Shown: piece after piece, positions 7,436 through 16,790 of the stretch | Position numbering within the stretch: the first letter of the stretch is position 1 | How the letters are laid out: the number at the start of each line of letters is the position of its first letter | The notes under the pieces: generated by a model | Seen by the model: the letters and a program-made list of their open reading frames with translations, nothing else | The model's database searches: none | What the model was told of the DNA's origin: nothing | Assembly: GCA_023390775.1 (NCBI GenBank) | Contig: JAEWCF010000010.1 | Location: forward strand, 1-46,697 | Reading direction: 5' to 3' | DNA length: 46,697 bases | From: Bacteroidota bacterium | GTDB lineage: Bacteria > Bacteroidota > Bacteroidia > Flavobacteriales > Flavobacteriaceae | Program-made: the position numbers and the translations under genes

Positions 7436-8053
7436 CTACAAATTGCGCTTCGCCGCTTCGATCGCGATAAACTCCGGAAGGTAATTTGGCGTGCAACCTT
7501 TGCTGACCATCTCGCCCCTGAACAAACCCGTCGTCTCCCCGATCGCCACGCACCGTGTGCGAAGCTCCGGCTCAAAAATCCCGATCCAGCCGGCGGTGAA
7601 GTTCATGGCCCATTGCGCTTCCGGCGCTTCGGCCATGATGTCGCGCTCGATGTGCGCAAGCAATCCTTCCGAACCCGGTTGCGCCTTCCCCATCCAACGC
7701 AGCCTTCCCTGAGCGTACCAGTATATTCGCCGCTGCAATGCGCTTGGTGAGGTGCGCCAGCTTTCCATCAATTTCGTCAATTTGGTATCCTTGGCCAGTT
7801 GGTTTGCCATCAGCCAGTCTGCGAGCTGTTCGCGTTCCTCGCGCGGATGGCTTTCCATATCCCGGAACAGCTTGTCAACAGCAGCTTGGTCAAGTTGCTT
7901 CTTATCCAAGATCAGTATGGCGAGCATCATGGGGTGAAATTCACCTGAAGTCCACAGTTCCATTGCAAGCGAATGGTCTTTCTTGATTTCCTTGGCCAGG
8001 GAACGAACGTCTCCTAGTTTGGGATTTTTGCCGAGTCTCTGGAGTATGGTCAT
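7436..8053 (-). CDS. DNA alkylation repair protein (AlkD-like HEAT fold)
   Basis: 205 aa, all-helical. The C-terminal part (AMNFTAGWIGIFEPELRTRC, then GCTPNYLPEFIAIEA) is typical of the short Bacteroidota DNA alkylation repair proteins related to AlkD. AlkD removes bulky or positively charged alkylated bases with HEAT-like repeats; activity of this member is inferred from family. The start at 8053 is immediately preceded by a GGGTTTT repeat tract, so no ordinary promoter is visible next to it. Confidence 0.82.
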   Translation of the reverse strand: MTILQRLGKNPKLGDVRSLAKEIKKDHSLAMELWTSGEFHPMMLAILILDKKQLDQAAVDKLFRDMESHPREEREQLADWLMANQLAKDTKLTKLMESWRTSPSALQRRIYWYAQGRLRWMGKAQPGSEGLLAHIERDIMAEAPEAQWAMNFTAGWIGIFEPELRTRCVAIGETTGLFRGEMVSKGCTPNYLPEFIAIEAAKRNL

Positions 8054-8116
8054 GGTTGGGGTTTTGGGTTTTGGGTTTTGGGTTTTGGGTTTTGAGTTAT
8101 GGGTTATGGGTAGTCA
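8054..8116. repeat. GGGTTTT heptad tract with G-quadruplex potential
   Basis: Plus strand carries GGGG then five further GGG runs separated by TTTT or TTTTGAGTTAT, covering 8057-8110. Five G3 tracts with loops of four satisfy the G3+N1-7 rule for G-quadruplexes. It starts one base upstream of the alkylation repair start codon. Degenerate versions lie at 38728-38778, 38972-38992 and 39290-39340. Confidence 0.85.
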
Positions 8117-8150
8117 GTTATTTACCGAAAACATCCGGGTTGACGACGAA

Positions 8151-8206
8151 CTTACTGATGACTGACAACTGACGACTGATAGCTGACAGTTGAAAGCTGA
8201 CAGCTA
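8151..8206. repeat. GACTGA/AGCTGAC word tract
   Basis: Quasi-periodic words ACTGATGACTGACAACTGAC, then GACTGATAGCTGACAG, TTGAAAGCTGACAGC. The same vocabulary is found at 36-68, 551-583 and inside the E2 gene at 38993-39057. The right end supplies the last codon and stop (CAG TAG on the minus strand) of the porin at 8204. Confidence 0.85.
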
Positions 8207-10147
8207 CTGAAAGAAATTCCACTCAATCCCAAACCGGACCAAAAAATCCCGGTAAGGATAATTGGGCGCAGTGTAATAGTTGTTTTCCCTAAGCAATGCA
8301 TTGACGTGTTCGGCTTTGAGGAAAAGGCGCGTTTGACGGACGCGCGCATTGACAAAGAAGTCCACCATCGGGAAGCCGCCAATCTCGCGCTCGCGCTGCA
8401 CGAAAAATTCGGCGATGTGCGGGTTGTAATCGTCGGCGTAATATTTCGTGAAATAATTCAGCGTAAAACCGGTTTGCAGGAACAGCGCGCGCTTAAAAAA
8501 GTAATTGTTATAATACAAGGTGTTGCGCGTAACGATTTCCGGGACATTGACAATCGGCTCCTCCTGCTCCACCTGCTGGTAAAGTACCGTGGTGTCAAAC
8601 CCAAACTTCCGGAATTTAAATTCCCTTGACAGCTTGACCGACAAATAATTGATGGTTCCGTCGTATTGCTTCGGCGAGACCAGCTGCACCGGATTAACCG
8701 CATCGTTGCCAAAATATAGGTAATCATTGAGCGTCCGGAATTCCGCCGATGCTGTGAGCCATCTTGTATCGGCAACAGCCTCGATAAAATTGATCTTCTC
8801 ATTCTTGAAGCCGCGGTTCCAGTTATAGGCAACAAAACTCGATTGATGTAAGCGGAAGAGCAGGTCGGGGACCTTGTTGATGTTGCCATAGCGGAACATG
8901 ATCCGGTTGCGTTCGTTGAAATCGAAATGGACCTTGGCATCTATCGTGGACATGGGTTGTTCCGAGATGGAATTGCTGTAATGCAAAACGCCATTCCACT
9001 TTCCGCGTCGATAACGGTATTCGGCACCCGCGGCATTAATTTCCTCGCTGAGAAGAGCCGGGATTGTCCCGCTGTCCAGGATCAGCACGCGGTCAAAGAA
9101 GTAATTGCAACTAAAGTTTTCCAGGAAAAACCTGAAATCGCCAAGCAAAGCATTTGAATACGAAACACCAGCCCTGTTGAAAAGGCGGTTGTAACGCGCC
9201 TGATCATGGATGCCTGCATTTACGTACGATGGGCCAAATCGGCTGAAGACGGTCGTGGTCCCATCGGCATTCGTGATGGTCGACGCAACGGTTGGCTGCG
9301 TCCACTCGAACTTCTTGTACTCGTAGTTGATCCGATGGAATACGGAAATTGCATTGCCCGCGTCCGGCTTGGTAATCTTAAACTCGTGATCCAAAAATAG
9401 CCTCTTCCCGATAAGGAAGGACTGGGCATCCTTGAAATATACCTCAAGGCGCGCCCTGTTCCTGAAATCGACATTGTCCGATTCAAAATCATCGGTGCTG
9501 GCGATTCCGCCGTTCTCGCCGTTCCGAAGGTCCTGCCCGGCGTAATGGAACCGTGCCATATAGCGTCGATTCTTTGTATGGTAGCTGGTCGTAAACCTGA
9601 AATTGCCGGCGCTGGTGAGCTGGTTGATATATTTACCAAGAGAGCGCAGGCCCTTGTAGGCGACCGAAAAATTCAATTGCTCGGAGGTGTTGACCGTCAC
9701 GAGGGCATCCACATTCTGCCCCTGTTCCATGACGCTCTTGAAATAGAGGTCGGTGAAGGGCGTGGCCACCGAAAAATAACGGATATCGTCAACCCCGAGA
9801 TAATTGAAATGTTTCGCACGGTAGCCAAACTGTGGATACGCATCGAATTCGCGGATCCCGAAATCCAGGACCGTATAAGGCTGACCCTCATTGGCAAAGG
9901 GCAACAGCCCAAAGATGTCCCGGCGCAAATAGTTGTGGCGGTATTCTGCGGCTATCGTAAGGGAAGTGTCGGCGTAAACGGTATCCCGCTCAATGGAGAT
10001 TATGCGGTACTGGTCAATCGAAGCGCGGGCTTGCGCCGCCTCCGGCGCCTGGCCACGGGGAGTTTCGGCTGGCCTGATCAGGCCGTCATCCTGGGCGCTT
10101 GCACACCATCCCAGCATCAGGAATATAAAAAGTAACGGACGGATCAT
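8204..10147 (-). CDS. putative outer-membrane porin
   Basis: 647 aa starting MIRPLLFIFLMLGWCASAQ, a signal peptide; an ATG 14 codons upstream is less likely because the signal sequence begins here and a -7-like box lies between. After an N-terminal tail the protein consists of alternating polar/aromatic strands (LYFKSVMEQGQNVDALVTVN, FHYAGQDLRNGENGG, RFLKAEHVNALL-like ends) and finishes with an aromatic terminal strand ending WNFFQ, as outer-membrane barrels do. It resembles the Bacteroidota 'putative porin' family (Porin_10). Substrate unknown. The stop codon lies in a repeat tract. Confidence 0.82.
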   Translation of the reverse strand: MIRPLLFIFLMLGWCASAQDDGLIRPAETPRGQAPEAAQARASIDQYRIISIERDTVYADTSLTIAAEYRHNYLRRDIFGLLPFANEGQPYTVLDFGIREFDAYPQFGYRAKHFNYLGVDDIRYFSVATPFTDLYFKSVMEQGQNVDALVTVNTSEQLNFSVAYKGLRSLGKYINQLTSAGNFRFTTSYHTKNRRYMARFHYAGQDLRNGENGGIASTDDFESDNVDFRNRARLEVYFKDAQSFLIGKRLFLDHEFKITKPDAGNAISVFHRINYEYKKFEWTQPTVASTITNADGTTTVFSRFGPSYVNAGIHDQARYNRLFNRAGVSYSNALLGDFRFFLENFSCNYFFDRVLILDSGTIPALLSEEINAAGAEYRYRRGKWNGVLHYSNSISEQPMSTIDAKVHFDFNERNRIMFRYGNINKVPDLLFRLHQSSFVAYNWNRGFKNEKINFIEAVADTRWLTASAEFRTLNDYLYFGNDAVNPVQLVSPKQYDGTINYLSVKLSREFKFRKFGFDTTVLYQQVEQEEPIVNVPEIVTRNTLYYNNYFFKRALFLQTGFTLNYFTKYYADDYNPHIAEFFVQREREIGGFPMVDFFVNARVRQTRLFLKAEHVNALLRENNYYTAPNYPYRDFLVRFGIEWNFFQ

Positions 10148-10162
10148 AAATCGGTATTGCGA

Positions 10163-10190
10163 CAAAAATACGCAAAACCAACCGCCCAAA
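10163..10190 (-). promoter_or_regulatory. promoter-like boxes of the porin gene
   Basis: Minus strand TTTG (10190-10187), 16 nt, TATTTTTG (10170-10163), then 15 nt to the ATG at 10147. The -7 box is a perfect match; the spacing is slightly short. Confidence 0.5.
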
Positions 10191-10218
10191 AATAAAAAAG
10201 GCTGCCGAAGCAGCCTTT
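10189..10218 (-). terminator. intrinsic terminator of the SusCD operon
   Basis: Minus strand AAAGGCTGC TTCG GCAGCCTTT followed by TTTATTTTT. A perfect 9-bp stem with a UUCG tetraloop, 19 bp after the last lipoprotein gene's stop codon. It ends the four-gene SusC-SusD operon. Confidence 0.9.
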
Positions 10219-10237
10219 TATGGAATCGAACTCGAAA

Positions 10238-11269
10238 TTAGATTTTCGCTTTCTTGTTAAGCAACATGTTCATGAAGGCAGCCCTTCCCTGACCCAGGAT
10301 GATGCTTGGATCGTTGTAATCTTTCAAAGTGTAAGTTGTACCCACCTTTGTAACGATTGCAACCGGAACGTATGCATCGGGATTGCCATTGTTGGCTCCA
10401 CCTGCAACATACGTGAAGGTACCGGTCAGGTCAACAGTGTGCGAGAAAACGCCGGGCTTGCCCATATCAACGAATACCGGATAGATGATGTTGCCCGATT
10501 GCGGAACAGATCCCGCAGCGGTAGCCCTATCCCAAAAGCTCGGTACGATGATGTAGTCACCATCGGGAGCATCGGCAGGGATTACCACGGTAGCCGGACA
10601 ATTGTCATAGTCAACTTCAAAGATGTTGAATGACGCATCGTATACTTCCATGTCAAAGTCGAAATCACAGTACTCGTGCTCGTTACCGTCCACACCCAGG
10701 TAAGTTCCTGCATGCAGGGTTCCGAAATCGTCGGCATAGTCACCTCCCCAACGTACGCTGGCGATGAAATCATTTGACGTACCGTTGTTCACGGTCACGG
10801 TAATGTTCTCGTTGCCTTCGGCAATCAGCCCGGTGCTGTTGCTGGCAGAATAAAGCCTGAAGTTGAATACTTCAGTGCCTTCGGCCTCAAGGTCCAGTTC
10901 GGGAGAAATCGTAAACGTGTACGAAGTCGTGTACGCCGGCATTGTCACAAGGTAACCGATGATACCCGCACCCGTAGTGATGCTGGTCTCCTCGCCCGAC
11001 GCAACGAAATCACGGAATCCACCGGTACTGCTTGGAAGCAGTTCCAATTTGAATTCCATAGGAACCGTAAGCGCTTTGTCAGCAGTCAGAGTGATGGTTA
11101 CATCCTCACCTTCGGTTACAGTGAAATCGGTAGCGCTAACGGTAACGACGGGCTTGTCGGCACGTGTGTTAAACGTATCGTCTTCGTCCTCGTTGTAGTT
11201 GTCGCAGGAAGCGAATCCGGCGGCAAGCAACGCAGCAACAAAAAATTTATATCCTAATAGTTTTTTCAT
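10238..11269 (-). CDS. SusCD-associated lipoprotein with Calx-beta-like domain
   Basis: 343 aa, lipoprotein signal MKKLLGYKFFVAALLAAGFA followed by SC(D). Residues about 40-160 resemble a Calx-beta-type immunoglobulin-like domain: FTVTEGEDVTITLTADKAL with later LDLEAEGTEVFNFRLYSAS. The rest, including HEYCDFDFDMEVYDASFNIF, is not recognised. Last gene of the SusC-SusD operon, ahead of a terminator. By position it is a surface lipoprotein accessory of the SusCD transporter (SusE/F-like role), which is inference. Confidence 0.75.
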   Translation of the reverse strand: MKKLLGYKFFVAALLAAGFASCDNYNEDEDDTFNTRADKPVVTVSATDFTVTEGEDVTITLTADKALTVPMEFKLELLPSSTGGFRDFVASGEETSITTGAGIIGYLVTMPAYTTSYTFTISPELDLEAEGTEVFNFRLYSASNSTGLIAEGNENITVTVNNGTSNDFIASVRWGGDYADDFGTLHAGTYLGVDGNEHEYCDFDFDMEVYDASFNIFEVDYDNCPATVVIPADAPDGDYIIVPSFWDRATAAGSVPQSGNIIYPVFVDMGKPGVFSHTVDLTGTFTYVAGGANNGNPDAYVPVAIVTKVGTTYTLKDYNDPSIILGQGRAAFMNMLLNKKAKI

Positions 11270-11286
11270 CTGAATAGATAGATTAA

Positions 11287-12138
11287 TTAATTATTTCTTG
11301 TGTACACCGCGGTGTAGTTCTGGTTACCAGCTGCGAAAGTGATTTCATAGGTAACCTCGAAAGAATTCTCGTCGATGACGTGGCCGTCAACACCATTATT
11401 TGAAGCAAGGCCGCGAACCAGGTTACCCCAGTAGTCGGCAAGGTATTGCTCAGGAACGGTGATCTCACCACAGATATCGATGAAGTTGAAACCTTGATCG
11501 GTGGCAGGGGCAAGAGCTCCGGCAAGCCAGGTTCCGGTAAAATCCGTATTGAACCTGTTCACGTCCACAAGTTTCACGACATCATTGGTGAAAGTACGCT
11601 GGAATCCTGAAATGTTGTTGGTCACAACAGATGTGTAAGTCACACCTTCAGGAGTTGCCAACTGCGACTGGCATCCTACGAATACGATGCGCAGCGTGCT
11701 GTACTGCTCACCTACGACAACACCTTCGGATGCACCTGAAAGTTTCAGGACAAGCTCGGTCTTCTCGGTCGGGTTAAAGTTGCCCGTATTGATGTTCAAC
11801 GGGAACATGCCAAAAGTACCACCTGCAGGAATTGTGATGGTTCCTGAGTTGTCGACAAAATCAAATTCAACACCTTCGGTAGCCGTAGAAGCTTCCTGGT
11901 CAACGGTATAGTTGATCACGATGGGCTCGTCAGAAACCTGGCCGTTACCCAAACCGATAAGGTTAACTGCGAACTCGCGTTGCTCAACGCCCACATCCTC
12001 GAAGTGCTCGACAGTTGCAAGGCTGGAACCGAATCCAACAATTTTAGCGCCCTGGAAATCTCCCTGTGGACCCTGGTCGTCGTCCACACAAGCAAAAGCA
12101 AGTGAGCCGGCGATAACTAAAGACAATAACTTTTTCAT
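11287..12138 (-). CDS. SusCD-associated lipoprotein
   Basis: 283 aa with lipoprotein signal MKKLLSLVIAGSLAFAC. The middle (about 65-155) has the same flavour as its downstream neighbour: EPIVINYTVDQEASTATEG followed by GTFGMFPLNINTGNF and TELVLKLSGAS, a Calx-beta-like or DUF1735/DUF4843-like beta domain. The C-terminal part (FTGTWLAGALAPATDQGFNF) is not recognised. It lies 18 bp after the SusD gene and 17 bp before the other lipoprotein gene, so it belongs to one transcription unit. Likely outer-membrane surface-exposed. Confidence 0.72.
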   Translation of the reverse strand: MKKLLSLVIAGSLAFACVDDDQGPQGDFQGAKIVGFGSSLATVEHFEDVGVEQREFAVNLIGLGNGQVSDEPIVINYTVDQEASTATEGVEFDFVDNSGTITIPAGGTFGMFPLNINTGNFNPTEKTELVLKLSGASEGVVVGEQYSTLRIVFVGCQSQLATPEGVTYTSVVTNNISGFQRTFTNDVVKLVDVNRFNTDFTGTWLAGALAPATDQGFNFIDICGEITVPEQYLADYWGNLVRGLASNNGVDGHVIDENSFEVTYEITFAAGNQNYTAVYTRNN

Positions 12139-12156
12139 ATAGACAAATTTTTGGTT

Positions 12157-13698
12157 TTAATCGTTGTTAACAAACCAGAATGGTCCTTCCACGAAGATCT
12201 GCTCCAATGAAACATTAGGAACGTTTGCAGAGTTACCGGCCAATTCCGATGTTGGATAAAGAAGCCTCCTTGGTTTGTGTGTACGCCCGTTGGCAATGGC
12301 ACCCAGAGCGAGGTCGATTTCGTCGATGTAACCTGTACGGGTAGCGTCGATGTACGCTTCGATTGAGTTCGTACCCATCAGGGCGATGTTCTTCTGGTAA
12401 GAAATAGCCCAGATTTTCTCTTCGAGTGATCCTACGCCAAGTCCTTTTCCGGGAACACCGTTGACATCAGCAATGTAAGTACCCGGAGTGGCACCCAATT
12501 GAGCAAAAGAAGCCAAAACGCCCTCGTTGAACAGAGCCTGGGCATCTCCCGGAAGGTATCCGCGAAGTGCGGCTTCTGCCTGGAGAAGTTTGCTTTCGGC
12601 AAGGGTCATGACATAACCGTCCTGCTCAGAGCTAGTCAAAACACCTGACCCAAGAGCCGAAAGGTTGGTTGGAGCTGTTCCACCTGAAACCTGTGCAGCA
12701 TCTCCCTGGATTACACCGACAACTGCAGGTGGGGTTCCAAGAAGGGTAAACAACCTTCCGCGACGAGCGTCAACGGGGCTTGTGTTCAGGTTATCAGCGA
12801 TCCAGTCGGAAGCACGGTACTGACGGAAAATGGTAGTCTCACGTGACGCAAGTTGTGCGGCAGGCGTTGCACCGGTTCCTGGACCTACGTTGTAGAACAG
12901 GTCAAAGAATGGGTTTTGCTGTTCGGCATTGTTTGCATAGCCTGGATTGATGGTCACATCAGCCTCGACGAAATCGGCACCGGCCAATTCTGCAAACTCG
13001 GCAGCAAGATAAGTAGTGGTTTCGGCATCGGTCATTTCAGACTGACGCAAAAGGATGCGAAGCTTGAGGGTATTTCCAAAACGCTTCCAGGCATCCATAT
13101 CTCCGCCCAGCATGACATCTTCCTGGCCTACGGCAGCAGTGCCTGGAGCCGGATTGTCAATCATGGCGATAGCTTCCTCGATCTGTACGACCAGGTCACG
13201 GTAAATTACCTTGTCATCGTCATAAGCAGGAGTCAGGTTAACCGATCCCTGGTGAACTTCAAAGTAAGGAACGTCACCGTAAAGGTCAACCAGGTACTGG
13301 AAGTAGAAAGACTTCAGCATCTTGGCGATAGCCTTGTGGTTATCGTGCTGGGTTGACGGGTGGTTGATGATCTTGGAAAGGTTTCCAGTGCTCAGGTAAA
13401 GACCGTCCCAGATGGCAGAGCCTGTATTGTTGTTGAAATTGAGGCTGAATTCTTCCGGGTTCGTGACCGCGAATGAATTTACGTTGAAGCCCCAGTTGTT
13501 CATCAACAAATTACCCAAAATGTTAGCATTACGGGTAAGGGTCCTGTACGGTCCGGTTTGGGCCGCGGCAAGTGCCAGGTTAGGTGTAACCTGATTTGCA
13601 TTTGGATTATTCGGAGACGTGTTGATGTCCAGATAATCACTGCACGAAAACAGCGTGGCGGCTGCTATAATCGGCAATATAAATTTAGTTCTTTTCAT
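12157..13698 (-). CDS. SusD/RagB-family substrate-binding lipoprotein
   Basis: 513 aa; lipoprotein signal ending LFSCSDYLDINTSPNNPN, typical of the SusD-like_2 subfamily. Helical TPR-like core with LLMNNWGFNVNS, YFQYLVDLYGDVPYFE and RFGNTLKLRILLRQS, and a C-terminal IWAISYQKNIALMGTNSIEA stretch, all characteristic of SusD. It caps the SusC barrel and binds the imported ligand at the cell surface. It starts 8 bp after susC. With no glycoside hydrolase nearby, the ligand could be a peptide or other compound as well as a glycan. Confidence 0.93.
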   Translation of the reverse strand: MKRTKFILPIIAAATLFSCSDYLDINTSPNNPNANQVTPNLALAAAQTGPYRTLTRNANILGNLLMNNWGFNVNSFAVTNPEEFSLNFNNNTGSAIWDGLYLSTGNLSKIINHPSTQHDNHKAIAKMLKSFYFQYLVDLYGDVPYFEVHQGSVNLTPAYDDDKVIYRDLVVQIEEAIAMIDNPAPGTAAVGQEDVMLGGDMDAWKRFGNTLKLRILLRQSEMTDAETTTYLAAEFAELAGADFVEADVTINPGYANNAEQQNPFFDLFYNVGPGTGATPAAQLASRETTIFRQYRASDWIADNLNTSPVDARRGRLFTLLGTPPAVVGVIQGDAAQVSGGTAPTNLSALGSGVLTSSEQDGYVMTLAESKLLQAEAALRGYLPGDAQALFNEGVLASFAQLGATPGTYIADVNGVPGKGLGVGSLEEKIWAISYQKNIALMGTNSIEAYIDATRTGYIDEIDLALGAIANGRTHKPRRLLYPTSELAGNSANVPNVSLEQIFVEGPFWFVNND

Positions 13699-13706
13699 AG
13701 TATTTA

Positions 13707-16700
13707 TTAGAATGTTAAGTTAACACTAAAACCAAATGTCCTGGTTAGTGGATACTGTCCTACTGCAGCAATACCCTGGTCGTTACCGCTGGTCCTTGAT
13801 TGCTCAGGATCGCTGTAATCGCGGTTCTCGGTCGGAAGGACCATGAACGGGTTACGAGCATTGACACCGATGCGCAGCGAGCTCATTCCAGCCCTTGAAA
13901 TCAGTTCAGGCTTGAAAGTATAGCTCAAAGAGATCTCACGGACTTTGAAGGCAGTTGCATCAAGTACGAAGTTTTCGGCAGTTTCTGCATATTCATCCTG
14001 GAAGTACTGGAGGAATTGGTTGTAAGTAGTTCCACCGGTTACAACGCTGTTGTTGGCGATGTATTGTCCAGCATTGTTTGGATCAGGAATGGATGAGTTC
14101 GGGAAGATAAACCCGGTACGGCCGGTAACGGCAGACTCATAAAGGTGACCTGACCATGACAACCACTGCTTGGTACCAGACCAGAACTCATGTCCTGTAC
14201 GGTAATCCATAACGGCAGCAAGGGTAAAACCTTTGAAGTCGATAGATGTCGAATAGTTCAGGATGTAATCGGGAGTTGCGTTACCCAATTTGATGTACTC
14301 GTTTGTCTTAAGCGGTAAACCTGAAGCCGGATCGATGATCACACGGCCCTGATCGTCACGCTGGTAACCGATACCTTTGATAAGTGGGAACTCCTCACCT
14401 TCTTCAGCGAAGATTCCGATACCACCTGAGGTAGCGAAGTTAGCCAGTGCGAAAGATGTAGCCTGGTCAGAGATTTTCTCAACAGTCGTGATGGCACGAG
14501 AGTAACCGATCTTGTTTGTCCAACGGAGGTCAAGGTCGCGGTTGTCGATTGGCGTAAATCCAAGGTCGAATTCAAGACCTTTCGTGTTTGACTTACCAAT
14601 GTTAACAACTGCATTTGAGATACCCGATGCAAATGAAGGGGCGATGTTGGTGATCAGGTCGGTGTTGTCTGAACGGAACAAAGAGAAATCGATGTTAAGG
14701 CGGCTCTTGAAGAACTCGAGGTTAACGGTGATATCCTTGTTCGTGTAGAATTCCGGCTTGATGTTCTGGTCAGTAACGCTGGTAGTCTGTACGAAAGAGT
14801 TGATTGTTCCGAATGGGAAACCAAATCCTTGAACATAAAGATCGTTGATGGCATAACGTCCAACAGGGTCGGTGTTACCATTGCGAACCCAGCTCACAGC
14901 AACTTTCGCATAATTAAGGAATTCATTTCCATCAAGAGCTGCGATAGCCTTGGTAGGGATGAACGAAAGACCTGCAGATGGATAGAAGTAGCTGTTGTTT
15001 CCGGTGTTCAATGTAGAAACCCAGTCATTCCTTCCTGTAAGGTTAAGGAAAAGGAAGTCATCGTAAGCGAAATCAAAGTTTCCGAAGAAAGAGAATGAAC
15101 GCTTGCGGCTCCAGTTGTTGGCTGCACGAGGCACACCCGTAACGTTGTTTACGTTGTAGTAACCCGGAATAGTGAGGTTGTCACCTCCAACAGAAGTCGA
15201 AGAAGCGAACTGGTCGCGAACGTTGTTACCCAAGTTGAACTTCAGGCCGATCTTGTCAGTCAGCATGTAGTCAAAGTTTGCAAGGAAATCCGCATAGAAG
15301 TCACGTGACATTGTGTTGTTGGCATCGAAAGAAGAAAGCGTGGTGTGGTCACCGCCTCCAACCTGCAGGTTGTCAACATATTCATTGGTGTAAAATAGCC
15401 CTTGGCTGTCACCGATGCTGGCGCTGACGAGGTAGTTGAAGTTAATGTGGTCATCAAGCTTGTAGTTCAAGGTACCGATCATACGAACGTTGTCCTCCTT
15501 GGTCTGGTTGCGGATGTTTTCGCGCATCCAGTATGGGCTCCTGTAGTAAGAGGTCCAGTGATACTCGTTGCGAGGCGCAGAGAAACGCTCAACCGGAATG
15601 TTGGTCGCAGCCTGGAGAAGTTCTGTATAAAGCGTGGCTGATGTCGAACCTACTTTGCTTGTGATGTACTGTACGTTTCCGTCAACGCTCCAACGGCCCA
15701 ATTTCTTTCCGCCTTTAAACATGAAGGTAGAACGGTTCAACTCGTCTTTGTCAACCACGAACTCGCGCCCAAGGTTGTTTGCAGAGAATACGGCATATCC
15801 GTTCTCGTCACCGGCATTGATGGTAACGGAGTTTTGACGGATAGTTCCGGTTCCGAAGAATTCCTTGATATTGTCCTTGATCGAACGGTAAGGAGCCATG
15901 ATGTAAGTACCATCTGCCTGGGCAAGACCTGTAGGACGAACAACACCATCGAATTCAGCACCCCAGGCACCGTTTTCGTAAGATACGTGTGTTCCGCTCC
16001 ATCCTTGTCCGTAACGACGCTGGCGCTGTGGGATCTGGGCAACTTCTTCAAAGTCAACCGAAGAAACGATGTTCACGGCAACTTTGCCACCTTTGGTACC
16101 ACGCTTGGTAGTCACGATGATCGCACCGTTACGCCCAAGTTCTCCGTAAAGTGCAGCACCCTGAGGCCCTTTCAATACGTTAACCGACTCAATGAGGTCC
16201 GGCGGGATTGCCGAGTATACGCCAAGTGTCGATACCGCGTTGTCGATTACGACAAGCGCCTCGTTGTTACCCGTAAGTGAACGGTTACCACGAAGTACGA
16301 CACGCGTAGTTCCCTGAACCGCGCTGTTTGTTTGCGTAATGGTCAGACCCGTCACTTTACCGACGAGTGCCAATACGGCGTTTGGCTGGGCAGCCTGAGT
16401 GATCTCGGCGGCCTTCACCGTTTGTTGCGAAGAGGTTACCGCATCGCGGGTCCTGCGGATACCGAGAGCTCCCGTAACCACAACCTCGCTAAGTTGAAGT
16501 CCTTCCTGCAGCGTTGCGTTAATAACGTTGCTTGCGCCTACGGTCGCAGTGAAGTCGGTCATACCTACATATGAAAAGACAAGAACATCACCAGGCTTGG
16601 CAGTGATCGAGTACTTTCCATCAATGTCGGTTTGAACACCTGTGTTGGTGCCCTGAACAACTACGTTTGCACCCGGAATCGGTCCCGTGGCGTCAGATAC

Positions 16701-16790
16701 AACACCCGTAACAGTCTTCTCCTGTGCAAAAGAAAACTGAACCGACAACGCCAGTAACAGCGTAAAAATCCATTTGAACTTTGATCTCAT
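13707..16790 (-). CDS. SusC/RagA-family TonB-linked outer-membrane transporter
   Basis: 1027 aa. Signal peptide (to about residue 22), then a CarboxypepD-reg-like beta domain (TVTGVVSDATGPIPGANVVV to about 95), then a plug domain (VVVTGALGIRRTRDAVTSSQ, with GNRSLTGNNEALVVIDN and VLKGPQGAALYGELGRNGAI), then a long beta barrel ending in the aromatic strand RTFGFSVNLTF. The SusC hallmark is the extra N-terminal domain and the LYG-xx-GxNGAI sequence. It imports a TonB-dependent substrate together with the SusD partner. First gene of the operon; 197 bp separate it from divergent rnhB. No anti-sigma/ECF sigma pair is beside it. Confidence 0.95.
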   Translation of the reverse strand: MRSKFKWIFTLLLALSVQFSFAQEKTVTGVVSDATGPIPGANVVVQGTNTGVQTDIDGKYSITAKPGDVLVFSYVGMTDFTATVGASNVINATLQEGLQLSEVVVTGALGIRRTRDAVTSSQQTVKAAEITQAAQPNAVLALVGKVTGLTITQTNSAVQGTTRVVLRGNRSLTGNNEALVVIDNAVSTLGVYSAIPPDLIESVNVLKGPQGAALYGELGRNGAIIVTTKRGTKGGKVAVNIVSSVDFEEVAQIPQRQRRYGQGWSGTHVSYENGAWGAEFDGVVRPTGLAQADGTYIMAPYRSIKDNIKEFFGTGTIRQNSVTINAGDENGYAVFSANNLGREFVVDKDELNRSTFMFKGGKKLGRWSVDGNVQYITSKVGSTSATLYTELLQAATNIPVERFSAPRNEYHWTSYYRSPYWMRENIRNQTKEDNVRMIGTLNYKLDDHINFNYLVSASIGDSQGLFYTNEYVDNLQVGGGDHTTLSSFDANNTMSRDFYADFLANFDYMLTDKIGLKFNLGNNVRDQFASSTSVGGDNLTIPGYYNVNNVTGVPRAANNWSRKRSFSFFGNFDFAYDDFLFLNLTGRNDWVSTLNTGNNSYFYPSAGLSFIPTKAIAALDGNEFLNYAKVAVSWVRNGNTDPVGRYAINDLYVQGFGFPFGTINSFVQTTSVTDQNIKPEFYTNKDITVNLEFFKSRLNIDFSLFRSDNTDLITNIAPSFASGISNAVVNIGKSNTKGLEFDLGFTPIDNRDLDLRWTNKIGYSRAITTVEKISDQATSFALANFATSGGIGIFAEEGEEFPLIKGIGYQRDDQGRVIIDPASGLPLKTNEYIKLGNATPDYILNYSTSIDFKGFTLAAVMDYRTGHEFWSGTKQWLSWSGHLYESAVTGRTGFIFPNSSIPDPNNAGQYIANNSVVTGGTTYNQFLQYFQDEYAETAENFVLDATAFKVREISLSYTFKPELISRAGMSSLRIGVNARNPFMVLPTENRDYSDPEQSRTSGNDQGIAAVGQYPLTRTFGFSVNLTF

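Noticed and set aside
8054..8116. True telomere or chromosome end
   Set aside because: Heptads are few, internal, and flanked by normal genes.
5888..10147. Genes on the plus strand of 5792-6691 and 9545-10135
   Set aside because: They are shadows of the PLP/CBS gene and porin; the minus-strand proteins have clear motifs.
10238..16790. Polysaccharide utilisation locus
   Set aside because: No glycoside hydrolase, lyase, or hybrid regulator is in or near the operon.
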